Of a stretch of DNA of 64,000 bases, positions 43,884 to 51,992 are shown piece by piece. The translations under genes were made by a program, and so were the position numbers. A model generated the notes under the pieces. The model was not told the origin of the DNA, searched no databases, and saw nothing but the letters and a program-made list of their open reading frames with translations. This DNA comes from NORP259 sp041398705. Its GTDB lineage: Bacteria > Planctomycetota > UBA1135 > GCA-002686595. The stretch spans positions 496,001-560,000 of the forward strand of contig JAWKUI010000001.1 in the NCBI GenBank assembly GCA_041398705.1, given 5' to 3'. Numbering within the stretch: position 1 is the first letter of the stretch; each line of letters starts with the position of its first letter.

Positions 43884-44474
43884 ATGAGGACCCCACGCCC
43901 GCACCTCCGTGCCTTGTTTTGCATTCTCGCAGGAGGGTGCCAGATGGCGCCGGAGGTCCGACTTTCTGACCCCGTGCCCATGACCCAGCCCGAATCCGCC
44001 CCCGAACCCGGCGCTCCCGATCCCGCGCAGATCGGCGGGCTGATGCAGTCCCTCTACGATGTGATTTCGGGTCCCGCCGGGCAGGCCCGGGATTGGACGC
44101 GGTTCGAGGGCCTGTTCCATCCCGGCGGCGCCTGGTTGATGGTCGTAGGCCGTCCCGGCGGGGGGGAGGCGCGGCTGGCCCGTCGCCTGACCCCGGCGGA
44201 CTACCGGGCCGCCGCCGAACCGATGTTCCAGGCGAGCGGTTTCCACGAAAGGGAACTGTCCCGGCGGGTCGAGTGTTACGGCCACATCGCCCAGGTGTTC
44301 AGCACCTACGAAACCCGCCACGAGGCCACCGGGCCCGTGTTCGATCGGGGCATCAACTCGCTGCAATTGGTCTGGGAAGACGGTCGTTGGTACGTGCTGT
44401 CGATCCTCTGGCAGGGGGAATCGATCGGACCTGCCCTGCCTGCTCGCTACCTGCAGGCTCCGCCGCCCGGCTGA
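43884..44474 (+). CDS. probable lipoprotein, NTF2/SnoaL-like
   Basis: A 196-residue protein with a signal peptide ending in ILAGGCQ, a loose lipobox. After a Pro/Glu-rich linker there is a domain of about 130 residues (WTRFEGLFHPGGAWLMV, then YGHIAQVFSTYETRH and INSLQLVWEDGRWYVLSILWQ) that fits a SnoaL/DUF4440-type cone-shaped fold, used for small-molecule binding or isomerisation. No catalytic residues were assigned. The -10 hexamer TATACT lies nine bases upstream. Confidence 0.7.
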   Translation: MRTPRPHLRALFCILAGGCQMAPEVRLSDPVPMTQPESAPEPGAPDPAQIGGLMQSLYDVISGPAGQARDWTRFEGLFHPGGAWLMVVGRPGGGEARLARRLTPADYRAAAEPMFQASGFHERELSRRVECYGHIAQVFSTYETRHEATGPVFDRGINSLQLVWEDGRWYVLSILWQGESIGPALPARYLQAPPPG

Positions 44475-44489
44475 GATCGGCGCGCGGGC

Positions 44490-44495
44490 TATACT
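44490..44495 (+). promoter_or_regulatory. -10 hexamer of the propeller/cytochrome gene
   Basis: TATACT, seven bases before the ATG at 44503, pointing to a leaderless transcript. Confidence 0.5.
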
Positions 44496-44502
44496 GCCCG
44501 AC

Positions 44503-47500
44503 ATGCTTCCCGTCCCTGCCGTGGCCAACCTGGCCCAACTGCTGCTTTCGCTTTCCGTTCCCACCGCGCAGACCCAGACCTGGCAGACCCCGAAGGTCCT
44601 GCCGGCGTCGGACGAAGGCCAGGCGGCCATCGAACGGTTCGAGATCCCCGCCGGCTATCGCGTGTTCCAGTGGGCGGCCGAACCGGACCTGGCGAACCCG
44701 GTGGCCTTCGACGTCGACGCGAAGGGCGCGGTGTACGTGGCCGAGACCTACCGGCAGGAAACCGAAGGCGTGCCCGACAACCGCAGCCACCGGTATTGGA
44801 CCCAGGACGATCTGCGCTGCCAGACGGTGGAGGACCGGGGCGCGATGTACCTCAAGCACCACCCGGAATACGCCACCGAGTGGACCGATCAGGTCGATCG
44901 CATCGTGAAGCTGGTGGACAGCGATGGGGACGGGAAAGCCGACCGCCGCACGGTGTTCGCGACGGGGTTCAACGACTTGCTCGACGGCACCGGGGCGGGG
45001 GTTTTGGCCCGCGGCGATACGGTGTGGTTCACGTGCATCCCGAAGCTCTGGCAGTTGCGCGACGAAGATGGGGATGGGGTCGCCGAGCAGCGTACGGCCC
45101 TGCACCACGGGTACGGTGTGCGGGTGGCCCTGCGCGGGCACGATCTGCACGGATTGGTGGTCGGGCCGGACAAGCGCCTGTACTTCTCCGTCGGCGACCG
45201 CGGCTACAACGTCGAAACGGCGGAAGGGTGGCATCTGCTGGCCCCGGGCAGCGGCGCGGTGTTCCGCTGCGAGCTCGATGGATCCGATTTGCAGGTGTTT
45301 GCCACGGGTTTGCGCAACCCGCAGGAATTGGCGTTTGACGCCTACGGCAACCTGTTCACCGGCGACAACAACTGCGATGCCGGCGATTCGGCGCGCCTCG
45401 TCTACGTGATGGAGGGTGGAGATTGCGGCTGGAGCATGAACTACCAATACATTCCCGATCGCGGTCCGTGGATGAGCGAGGGGTGGTGGAAACTGCCGAA
45501 CGAGGACCAACCCGCGTTCTTGAACGCGCCGATCGCGCACATGGCGGCGGGGCCGTCGGGGCTTGTGTACTACCCGGGTGTGGGCATGGGGCCCGAACTC
45601 GATGGCCACTTCCTGCTGGTCGACTTCCGCGGCGGAGCGGGCTACAGCGGCGTGCTTGACTTTGAAGTGCGGCCGGAAGGCGCGGGTTTTGTCCTCGATT
45701 CCCAGTCGCAGTACTGGTGGAAGGTGCTCGCCACCGACGTGGCCTTCGGGCCCGATGGCTCGCTGTACCTGTCGGACTGGGTCGAAGGGTGGACGGGTCC
45801 CGGCAAGGGCCGCATCTACCGCATGCAATCGGAGGATCCGGCCGTGCAAGCGGCGGGGCGCAATGTGGCCCAGCTGCTCGGGCAGGGCATGCGCGAGCGT
45901 ACGTCGGCGGAGTTGCGCGGATTGCTCGCCCATGCGGACATGCGGGTGCGTCTGGAAGCGGGTTGGGAGCTGATGGGCCGCGGGACGAGCGAAGTCCTGG
46001 ACCTGGCGAGGTTGGCCAAACACGGCCAGAACCTCTTCGCGCGCATGCACGCGATTTGGGTGCTGGCGCGCCTGGGCGCGACTTCCGACCTGCTGGCGTT
46101 GCTCGGGGACCCCGATCCGGAGATCCGGGCCCAAGCCGTGCGCGGACTCGCCGAGTGCAAGGGGTGGAAGGCCTCCAGCGTCGCCGCATTGCTGCGTGAT
46201 GAATCGCCGCGGGTACGCTACCACGCGAGCCAGAGCCTCGGCGCCCTAGGGGATGCCAGTGCGATGGAACCGCTCTTGAAATTGCTCGCGGACAACGACG
46301 GCGCGGACCGCTTCCTGCGTCACTCCGCTAGCTTCGCCCTTTCGCGTTGCGTCGATGGGCAGGTGCTGCGCGATCGGGTGATCGAAGAGCCGAATGGCGA
46401 AGTGGTGCTGGGCGCGGTGCTCGCCCTGCGGCACCAGAATCACCCTGCGCTGGCGGACTTCCTGGCCTCGTCCGATGCGCGCGTGCGCCGCGAGGCCGCC
46501 ACGGCGATCTACGACCGCAACGTCGACAGCGGGTTGCCGGCGCTGGCGGGCTTGCTGGAGAGCCACGCGGCGGAGCTCGACTTCGCCACCCTGCGCCGTG
46601 CCCTGCACGCGGCCAACCGCTTGGGCCACGGCGAGTGGATCCTGGCGGCTCTGGACGCCGGTGCGATTCCTGCCGAATTGAACCAGGAGGCGGCGAATCT
46701 GGTCGCCCACTGGCACGCACCCGAAGAGTTCGACGCCGCGCGCAACGAATCGCGGGTGTTTGCCGAAGGCCGCAAGCCGTTGAACCTGAACAAGTGGTTC
46801 CAGAAGGCGGTCACGGGGGGCAACGCGGAGTGGGGCCGTGCGATGGTCGTGCAGGCCCTGCAGCGGGACGATCTCACCTGCGCCAACCTTCTGATGCTCG
46901 GCCTCGTGCCGGCGTGCCCCGATGCCGTGGCGATCGACTGCTTGGATGGGCTCATGAAGCGCGGGCTGGACGTGCGCGTGATGGCGCTCAACATCATGCG
47001 CAACTCGCAGTCGCCGGCGCGGCGCGAAGCGGCCGGGCGTTGGATGGGCGAAGCGGGCAGTGCCAGCGACCTGGAAAAGGCGCGTGCCCGGTTTGCGGAG
47101 TGGGGCGCGAGCGCCGAACACGACAAGGATCTGGTGCGCAGCCTGGGCAATTGGCGCACGGTGGATCCGGCGGCCCTGCTCGAGTTGCTCGAAGCCGCGC
47201 AAGCCCGTCAGGCCGCGGGTTCGACCGAAGTCGGCCAGGCCCTGGCCTCCTGGAACCTGGATCGCACCGCGGAAGCGGGTCGCTATGCGCCATTCCAAGT
47301 GGCGCTGTACGGCGGCGATGCGCAGCGCGGCAAGGACTTCTTCTTGCACAACGAAACCGCGAGTTGCGCCCGCTGCCACGCCGTCGACGGCCTGGGCGAA
47401 GTGCCGCCCGAAGTCGGTCCGAACCTTTCGAGCGTCGGCCTCCTGCGCAGCCGTGAAGACCTGCTGCGTTCGATCCTCGAACCGGCCGCCGAAATCGCGC

Positions 47501-48327
47501 CCGGTTTCGAGCTGTACGATGGCGAAGGCAAACTCGCCCCGATCAGCGCCATGCTGCCGCACTATGCGATGGTGCTGAAACAAGGCGAGGTCCGCGACCT
47601 GATCGAGTTCCTCGCGAGCCTCAAGAAGGTCAAACGGCTGGCGGTCTTCGTGCACAGCGCGGGTTACGAACACGAAGTGGCCAAACGGCCGGAAGGCGCG
47701 CCGAGCCAGGTGGAATCCCTGTGGCAGGCCTGGGGCAAGGAGGACGCCCGTTTCGATGTGCAGCTCGTCACCGACCCGGCCTGGTTCCACCAAGGCGGAT
47801 TGGACGGTGTGGATGCGGTCTTCTTCTACACCACCGGCGAATTGCCGCTCAACGCAGCGGGGCGGCAAGCCCTGCACGATTTCGTTGAGAACGGCGGCGG
47901 TTTCATTGGGTCCCACTGCGCCACCGACACTTTCTACGAATGGCCGTGGTTCGGCGAGATGATCGGCGGCTACTTCGACGGCCACCCCTGGGGCGCCGAC
48001 AGCAAGGTCTCCATCCGCGTCGAAGACGCCGGCCACCTCACCTGCCGCCACCTCCCTTCCCCCTGGAAGCTCACCGACGAGATCTACCAGTTCAAGGAAC
48101 CCTACTCGCGCAAGAAGCAGCACATCCTGCTCTCGCTCGACCCCGCGGGCACGGACATGCAGAAAGAAGGCATGAAACGCGCCGACGCCGACTACCCCAT
48201 TTCCTGGACCCGCAAACAGGGCAAGGGCCGCGTCTTCTACACCAGCCTGGGCCACCGGCCGGATGTGTGGACGAACCCCGACTTCAAGAAGCACCTGATC
48301 GAGGGCCTGCTCTACGCGGCGCGTTGA
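44503..48327 (+). CDS. secreted propeller, HEAT, cytochrome c and ThuA fusion protein
   Basis: A 1274-residue exported protein. After a signal peptide (residues about 1-22), a beta-propeller of the PVC-type dehydrogenase family spans about 40-445 (VAFDVDAKGAVYVAETYRQ, FATGLRNPQELAFDAYGNLF). HEAT repeats follow (about 455-740). A cytochrome c domain holds the haem site CARCH (Cys955, Cys958, His959) with a possible Met ligand in AMLPHYAM. The last part, about 1047-1274, is a ThuA-like domain (FVHSAGYEHE, GSHCATDTFYEWPWFGEMIGG). Such proteins are abundant in planctomycetes and verrucomicrobia and are thought to oxidise sugars or glycosides in the periplasm. A bidirectional terminator follows. 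Confidence 0.88.
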   Translation: MLPVPAVANLAQLLLSLSVPTAQTQTWQTPKVLPASDEGQAAIERFEIPAGYRVFQWAAEPDLANPVAFDVDAKGAVYVAETYRQETEGVPDNRSHRYWTQDDLRCQTVEDRGAMYLKHHPEYATEWTDQVDRIVKLVDSDGDGKADRRTVFATGFNDLLDGTGAGVLARGDTVWFTCIPKLWQLRDEDGDGVAEQRTALHHGYGVRVALRGHDLHGLVVGPDKRLYFSVGDRGYNVETAEGWHLLAPGSGAVFRCELDGSDLQVFATGLRNPQELAFDAYGNLFTGDNNCDAGDSARLVYVMEGGDCGWSMNYQYIPDRGPWMSEGWWKLPNEDQPAFLNAPIAHMAAGPSGLVYYPGVGMGPELDGHFLLVDFRGGAGYSGVLDFEVRPEGAGFVLDSQSQYWWKVLATDVAFGPDGSLYLSDWVEGWTGPGKGRIYRMQSEDPAVQAAGRNVAQLLGQGMRERTSAELRGLLAHADMRVRLEAGWELMGRGTSEVLDLARLAKHGQNLFARMHAIWVLARLGATSDLLALLGDPDPEIRAQAVRGLAECKGWKASSVAALLRDESPRVRYHASQSLGALGDASAMEPLLKLLADNDGADRFLRHSASFALSRCVDGQVLRDRVIEEPNGEVVLGAVLALRHQNHPALADFLASSDARVRREAATAIYDRNVDSGLPALAGLLESHAAELDFATLRRALHAANRLGHGEWILAALDAGAIPAELNQEAANLVAHWHAPEEFDAARNESRVFAEGRKPLNLNKWFQKAVTGGNAEWGRAMVVQALQRDDLTCANLLMLGLVPACPDAVAIDCLDGLMKRGLDVRVMALNIMRNSQSPARREAAGRWMGEAGSASDLEKARARFAEWGASAEHDKDLVRSLGNWRTVDPAALLELLEAAQARQAAGSTEVGQALASWNLDRTAEAGRYAPFQVALYGGDAQRGKDFFLHNETASCARCHAVDGLGEVPPEVGPNLSSVGLLRSREDLLRSILEPAAEIAPGFELYDGEGKLAPISAMLPHYAMVLKQGEVRDLIEFLASLKKVKRLAVFVHSAGYEHEVAKRPEGAPSQVESLWQAWGKEDARFDVQLVTDPAWFHQGGLDGVDAVFFYTTGELPLNAAGRQALHDFVENGGGFIGSHCATDTFYEWPWFGEMIGGYFDGHPWGADSKVSIRVEDAGHLTCRHLPSPWKLTDEIYQFKEPYSRKKQHILLSLDPAGTDMQKEGMKRADADYPISWTRKQGKGRVFYTSLGHRPDVWTNPDFKKHLIEGLLYAAR

Positions 48328-48347
48328 TCGGACTTGGGCCCAGTAGC

Positions 48348-48377
48348 AAGAAACCCCGGTTTTGGCCGGGGTTTCTT
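48348..48377. terminator. bidirectional intrinsic terminator
   Basis: AAGAAACCCCGG (48348-48359) pairs with CCGGGGTTTCTT (48366-48377) around a six-base loop. The AT ends give T-rich tails in both directions, serving the convergent propeller-fusion and DUF1080 genes. Confidence 0.9.
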
Positions 48378-48386
48378 CGTTTGTGC

Positions 48387-49163
48387 CTAGTGCACCCGAA
48401 TCTCAACGGTTTTGTAGTCGATCGGGTGGCTTTCGGATTGCAGCGAGATGCTGCCGGAGGAGAGGGCGGCGGGGTGGCCGTTTGCGAGTAGGCGGGCGGC
48501 TTCTTGGTCGTTGGGGTCGAGTACCGGGTTTTGGTACTCGAGCACGAGTTCGCCGTCGATGTAGTGGCGGATGGTGTCGTGGCCGCGGACTTCGATCCGG
48601 AGTTCGACCCAGGCGTCGGCTTGTTTGGGCGGGGAGGTGGAGTCGGTGCAGTGTTGGGTGTGCAGCTGGCCGCCCATGGAGACGTGGGTGCCGGGGGTGC
48701 AGAGGTTGCCGGTGGAGCGTTCGCGGCCCGGTAGGCTGCCGAGGGTCTGCACTTCGACGCTGACGGGGAAGTCTTGGTCCTCCCCCATGGTGCGGGGGTC
48801 CTGGCCGTGCACCATGACGCCACTGTTGCGCCAGGCCCAGCCGGGGCCGCCGGGGCATTGTTCGCCGAGGAAGCGGTAGACGACACGCAGGTCGTAGTTT
48901 TCGAAGGGGGCTTCGAAGAAGAGGTGGCCGAAGCGGCCTTCGAAGTTCTCGTAGCCGTCGTAGCGAACCTGCAGAAGGCCGTCTTGCACGCGGAAGGTGT
49001 GCAAGGGGTCTTCGCCGAGCGGATAGTGCGTGATCTTCGGGATCCAACCGTCCAGGTCGCGGCCGTTGAAGAGCGGCGTCCATTCGGAGGCGGATGCGGT
49101 GGGCGCGGGGCTTTGGCAGGCGGCGAGCAGGGCGAGGGCGACGGCGGAGAGCAGGGACTTCAT
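48387..49163 (-). CDS. DUF1080 lipoprotein (3-keto-disaccharide hydrolase family)
   Basis: A 258-residue lipoprotein with lipobox LLAAC (Cys16). The mature part has the concanavalin-like DUF1080 fold (SEWTPLFNGRDLDGW, WAWRNSGVMVHGQ, WVELRIEVRGHDTIRHYIDGELV split, SGSISLQSESHPI). DUF1080 proteins are extracellular hydrolases of 3-keto-glycosides in Bacteroidetes and planctomycetes. It is convergent with the propeller/ThuA protein, the sort of oxidase that could generate such keto-sugars, although the two are on opposite strands. TAGGTT (49178-49173) nine bases upstream is a candidate -10 box. Confidence 0.88.
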   Translation of the reverse strand: MKSLLSAVALALLAACQSPAPTASASEWTPLFNGRDLDGWIPKITHYPLGEDPLHTFRVQDGLLQVRYDGYENFEGRFGHLFFEAPFENYDLRVVYRFLGEQCPGGPGWAWRNSGVMVHGQDPRTMGEDQDFPVSVEVQTLGSLPGRERSTGNLCTPGTHVSMGGQLHTQHCTDSTSPPKQADAWVELRIEVRGHDTIRHYIDGELVLEYQNPVLDPNDQEAARLLANGHPAALSSGSISLQSESHPIDYKTVEIRVH

Positions 49164-49241
49164 GGGCCCCCGAACCTACGCAAGGGCTGTGATCGGCGCA
49201 AGGCGGGTGGGGCTGCGGTCGCGGGATCGGTGGCGCCGGGC

Positions 49242-49247
49242 TAGGAT
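49242..49247 (+). promoter_or_regulatory. -10 hexamer of the acetyltransferase-like gene
   Basis: TAGGAT, seven bases before the ATG at 49255. It is divergent from TAGGTT on the minus strand at 49178-49173. Confidence 0.5.
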
Positions 49248-49254
49248 CCACTCG

Positions 49255-49707
49255 ATGAGCGCCCCTTTCGTGCCCGCGGACTTCGCCGTGCCTACAGAGT
49301 TCTTCGCGGAGGGATTTCGCCTCGAACCCCTCGGGCCCGAACACAACGCCCGCGACCACCAGGCCTGGATGTCGAGCATCGAGCACATCCACGCGACCCC
49401 TGGTTTTCCCTTCGGCAACTGGCCGTACGCTATGGATCTCGCGGCCAACCTCGCGGATCTGGAGAAGCACGCGCAGGAATTCGTCGAGCGGCTCGGGTTC
49501 ACCTATTCGGTGCTCGATGGCGACGACGTGATCGGCTGCCTGTACATCTATCCGTGCAAGGATCCGGCTTTCGACGCGCGGGTGCGCTCCTGGGTCACCA
49601 CGGCGCGCGCGGAAATGGACGATGTGGTACGGGGCGCCGTCTACGACTGGCTGCGACGCGAGTGGCCGTTCGAACGCCTGGACTACGCGGGCATCCAGGC
49701 GAGCTGA
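49255..49707 (+). CDS. GNAT-like acetyltransferase
   Basis: A 150-residue protein with the outline of a GNAT domain: RLEPLGPEHNARDH near the N-terminus, FTYSVLDGDDVIGCLYIYP as the central strands, and a C-terminal helix (DDVVRGAVYDWLRREW). The acetyl-CoA loop (Q/RxxGxG/A) is not evident, so activity is uncertain. The gene starts after the TAGGAT hexamer and runs convergently into cutC, with three bases between them. Confidence 0.6.
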   Translation: MSAPFVPADFAVPTEFFAEGFRLEPLGPEHNARDHQAWMSSIEHIHATPGFPFGNWPYAMDLAANLADLEKHAQEFVERLGFTYSVLDGDDVIGCLYIYPCKDPAFDARVRSWVTTARAEMDDVVRGAVYDWLRREWPFERLDYAGIQAS

Positions 49708-49710
49708 GCG

Positions 49711-50463
49711 TCAGGCCAGGTGGTAGCCGGCGGCGGTGATGGCGGCCAGGTACCGTTCGATCTCGTTGCGGCTGGTACTGCTGCGGGCGTGGGCCGCGCG
49801 CTGGTGCAGGTCGACGGCGGGGTTGAGGTGCTCCATGGCAGGCGGGCAAGGCCGGCGGGCGCTGAAGTGCACGCTGCGGGCTCCGGTGCGGCCGAGGACC
49901 TCGGCGACGTTTTCGGGCCGGATGCCCCCGCCGGGCATGAACTCGAGGCCTGGCGGAGCTTCGGCTTTCCAGCGGGCTAGGTGGGTGGAACCCGCCAGGG
50001 CATCGCAGGATCCGCCCGAGCTCAAGATGCGTTGAAAGCCCAACTCCGCCAGGAGACCAAGCGCCCCTTCCGGATCCGCCAGCCCATCGAAAGCCCGGTG
50101 GAAACACGCCTCGCCCCCGTCCAGGCCCGCGAGGCTGCCGCGCAGCTCCTCCACCGGCACGCCGCCACGCGCCGTCAATCCCCCGATCGCCACCCCCGCC
50201 GCGCCAGCCTGGCGCACCCAAGCCACGTCGCGCGCCATCACGCGCCAGTCCGCGGCATCGAACAGGAAGTCCCCCGCCCGCGGCCGGATCAGCACAATCG
50301 TCGGCAGCCCGAGGGCCACGACTTCGTGCACCAGACCCGCTCCAGGCGTCAAGCCGCCCACGGACAACTCGCAACAAAGCTCCAGCCGGTGCGCACCCGC
50401 CTCGAGGGCGGCCTGCGCACCGGCCAGGGAATCCACGCAGACCTCGACAAGGATCTGCGTCAT
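49711..50463 (-). CDS. cutC: copper homeostasis protein CutC
   Basis: A 250-residue TIM-barrel protein. Family marks are LVEVCVDSLAGAQAALEAGAHRLELC read in two parts, GGLTPGAGLV, RPRAGDFLF, FHRAFD, RILSSGGS and MPGGGI. CutC was linked to copper tolerance in Escherichia coli, though later work questioned this; the exact role is unsettled. Its start lies six bases behind the stop of the first lectin gene on the same strand, so it may be co-transcribed with the lectin. Confidence 0.93.
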   Translation of the reverse strand: MTQILVEVCVDSLAGAQAALEAGAHRLELCCELSVGGLTPGAGLVHEVVALGLPTIVLIRPRAGDFLFDAADWRVMARDVAWVRQAGAAGVAIGGLTARGGVPVEELRGSLAGLDGGEACFHRAFDGLADPEGALGLLAELGFQRILSSGGSCDALAGSTHLARWKAEAPPGLEFMPGGGIRPENVAEVLGRTGARSVHFSARRPCPPAMEHLNPAVDLHQRAAHARSSTSRNEIERYLAAITAAGYHLA

Positions 50464-50469
50464 GGGCGA

Positions 50470-51786
50470 TCAGAAGGTGAGGGCGATGCCATTGGAGAAG
50501 TTCGACTGGCCGCCGTCCTCGCGGTGCCAGAGCTGGAAGTACCAGGTGGAACCGGTCTGGAAGGTCGGGCTGCCGGTGACGGGCACGGTGTTCGGCAGGT
50601 CATAGCCGTTGCCGGTGGACGAAGTTCCGACCACGTTGACGAAAACTCCGCTCGCATCGAACAGGCCCACCGAGTTCAGGTTGGTACCGCCGACATTGTA
50701 ACGACCCAGCTGGTTGCCGCTGCCCAAGGCCAGGCAAAGCAGGCCCTGGCTGATCGGGGTGCCGGTCGGGTTCGAGCCAGAGCCCACGAGGAAGTACCCG
50801 AACTGGTTCGGCGGCCCTTGGGTAGCGTCCAGGTGGTAGCCGCTGCCGCTGACGGCGGAGGGCACGATCGCAAGGTAGGTGGGCAAGCCGGTGGAGTTCG
50901 GCATGGCCGGGTTGCAGAAGGGAACGCCCGTGGTGCCGAAGTCCCACTCGACGATGCAACCGGTGGTCCACAGGTGGGCATTGGGCACGTCGTTCCAGCC
51001 ACCCGCGCCGTAGATCTCGCCGACGTGCTCGATGCCGCCGCTTCCGTTGTTCGGCTCGCCGGCGAGCCAGTTGGTGTAGGTGACGGGTTCCCCGGTGACC
51101 CACTTCCAGCCGCCCAGGGGCTCGCTGTAGTTCGGGTCGTTCAAATCCTGGTACAGCCCGATGAAGGAGCGGTTGTTGGCCAGGTCGGCGACGTTGGCGA
51201 CCACCCAAGCGCGCTCCGCGTCGCTGGTGAGGGTGACCAGGTGTCCGGCCACGCCGTTGATGACCATGCTCTGCGCGAAGGCCTGGCACGCGTCCCAACC
51301 ACCCTGGTTCGGGAACCACATGTAGCCGCTGCCCGAGCTCGGATCCACCTGGGGGGCGCTCACCGTGATTTCAATGGAGCCGGTGTTGCCCGGCGTCGAG
51401 CCGTACGTACCGATTTGCAGGTAGTAGGTCTGACCCGGGTTGGCCAACCAGGTCATCTTGGACTGCAGGGCGCAGTCGTCATCGTTGCAGGCGATGCTGG
51501 ACCCACCGCAGCTATCGTACGCCGCGACTTTGGTGTCGTGGGACGCCAGACCGCAGGTGGAAAGGGTGGCGAATCCGCCAGTGGCCGAAGTCCAGGCGAA
51601 CCAGACGTCGGCGTTGATGGAGCCGCAACTCGAGACGACGCCGGAGGCGGTGGCCGAAGTCTGGTCAAACGCGAAGATGCCCTCGCCGCTGATGGGAGTG
51701 GCGGATGCGCAATCATTGGCGCCTTGGGCCAGAGCGAGGCTCGGGAGGGTGATGGCCAGCAGGCCGGTGAGGATGGAGGCTTTCAT
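50470..51786 (-). CDS. secreted C-type lectin-like protein, copy 1
   Basis: A 438-residue exported protein with signal peptide (ends LPSLALAQ). An N-terminal Cys-containing domain of about 130 residues (NDCASATPISGEGIFAFD, CNDDDCALQ, YYLQIGTYG) resembles a pre-peptidase-like jelly roll. The middle is a C-type lectin fold (GWDACQAFAQ, GLYQDLNDPNYSEPLGGWKWV, WLAGEPNNGSGG, GGWNDVPNAH), with EPN and WND Ca/sugar motifs that favour mannose-type binding. The C-terminal 110 residues form a conserved tail. It is about 40-45 percent identical by eye to copy 2. The ATG at 51786 is the start of the signal peptide. Confidence 0.82.
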   Translation of the reverse strand: MKASILTGLLAITLPSLALAQGANDCASATPISGEGIFAFDQTSATASGVVSSCGSINADVWFAWTSATGGFATLSTCGLASHDTKVAAYDSCGGSSIACNDDDCALQSKMTWLANPGQTYYLQIGTYGSTPGNTGSIEITVSAPQVDPSSGSGYMWFPNQGGWDACQAFAQSMVINGVAGHLVTLTSDAERAWVVANVADLANNRSFIGLYQDLNDPNYSEPLGGWKWVTGEPVTYTNWLAGEPNNGSGGIEHVGEIYGAGGWNDVPNAHLWTTGCIVEWDFGTTGVPFCNPAMPNSTGLPTYLAIVPSAVSGSGYHLDATQGPPNQFGYFLVGSGSNPTGTPISQGLLCLALGSGNQLGRYNVGGTNLNSVGLFDASGVFVNVVGTSSTGNGYDLPNTVPVTGSPTFQTGSTWYFQLWHREDGGQSNFSNGIALTF

Positions 51787-51925
51787 GGTGGTTGTGCTGT
51801 CGGGGTTTTCCGGTTCACAGCGCAACGCGATGCCGTGCCTGGCGGCGGGCAGGGATTTCGGGAAGAAAGTTCCAGGGCCCCCGTGGGATGCCTCCAATCG
51901 GGATTCCGTGGGCTCGCCTAGGTAC

Positions 51926-51956
51926 GAAAAGCCCGCCGGGGCGTCCTCGGCGGGCT
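51926..51956 (-). terminator. terminator after lectin copy 2
   Basis: AGCCCGCC (51930-51937) pairs with GGCGGGCT (51949-51956), with T residues following on the minus strand at 51929-51927. It lies 36 bases after the stop of lectin copy 2. Confidence 0.75.
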
Positions 51957-51992
51957 GTACGGGCCTTGGGCCCAATTCGAATCGGGTTGGTC

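Noticed and set aside
46246..48294. 682-residue minus-strand frame
   Set aside because: Antisense of the propeller/cytochrome gene.
51960..51990. tRNA-like TTCGAATC segment
   Set aside because: No cloverleaf can be drawn around it; it is just downstream of lectin copy 2.
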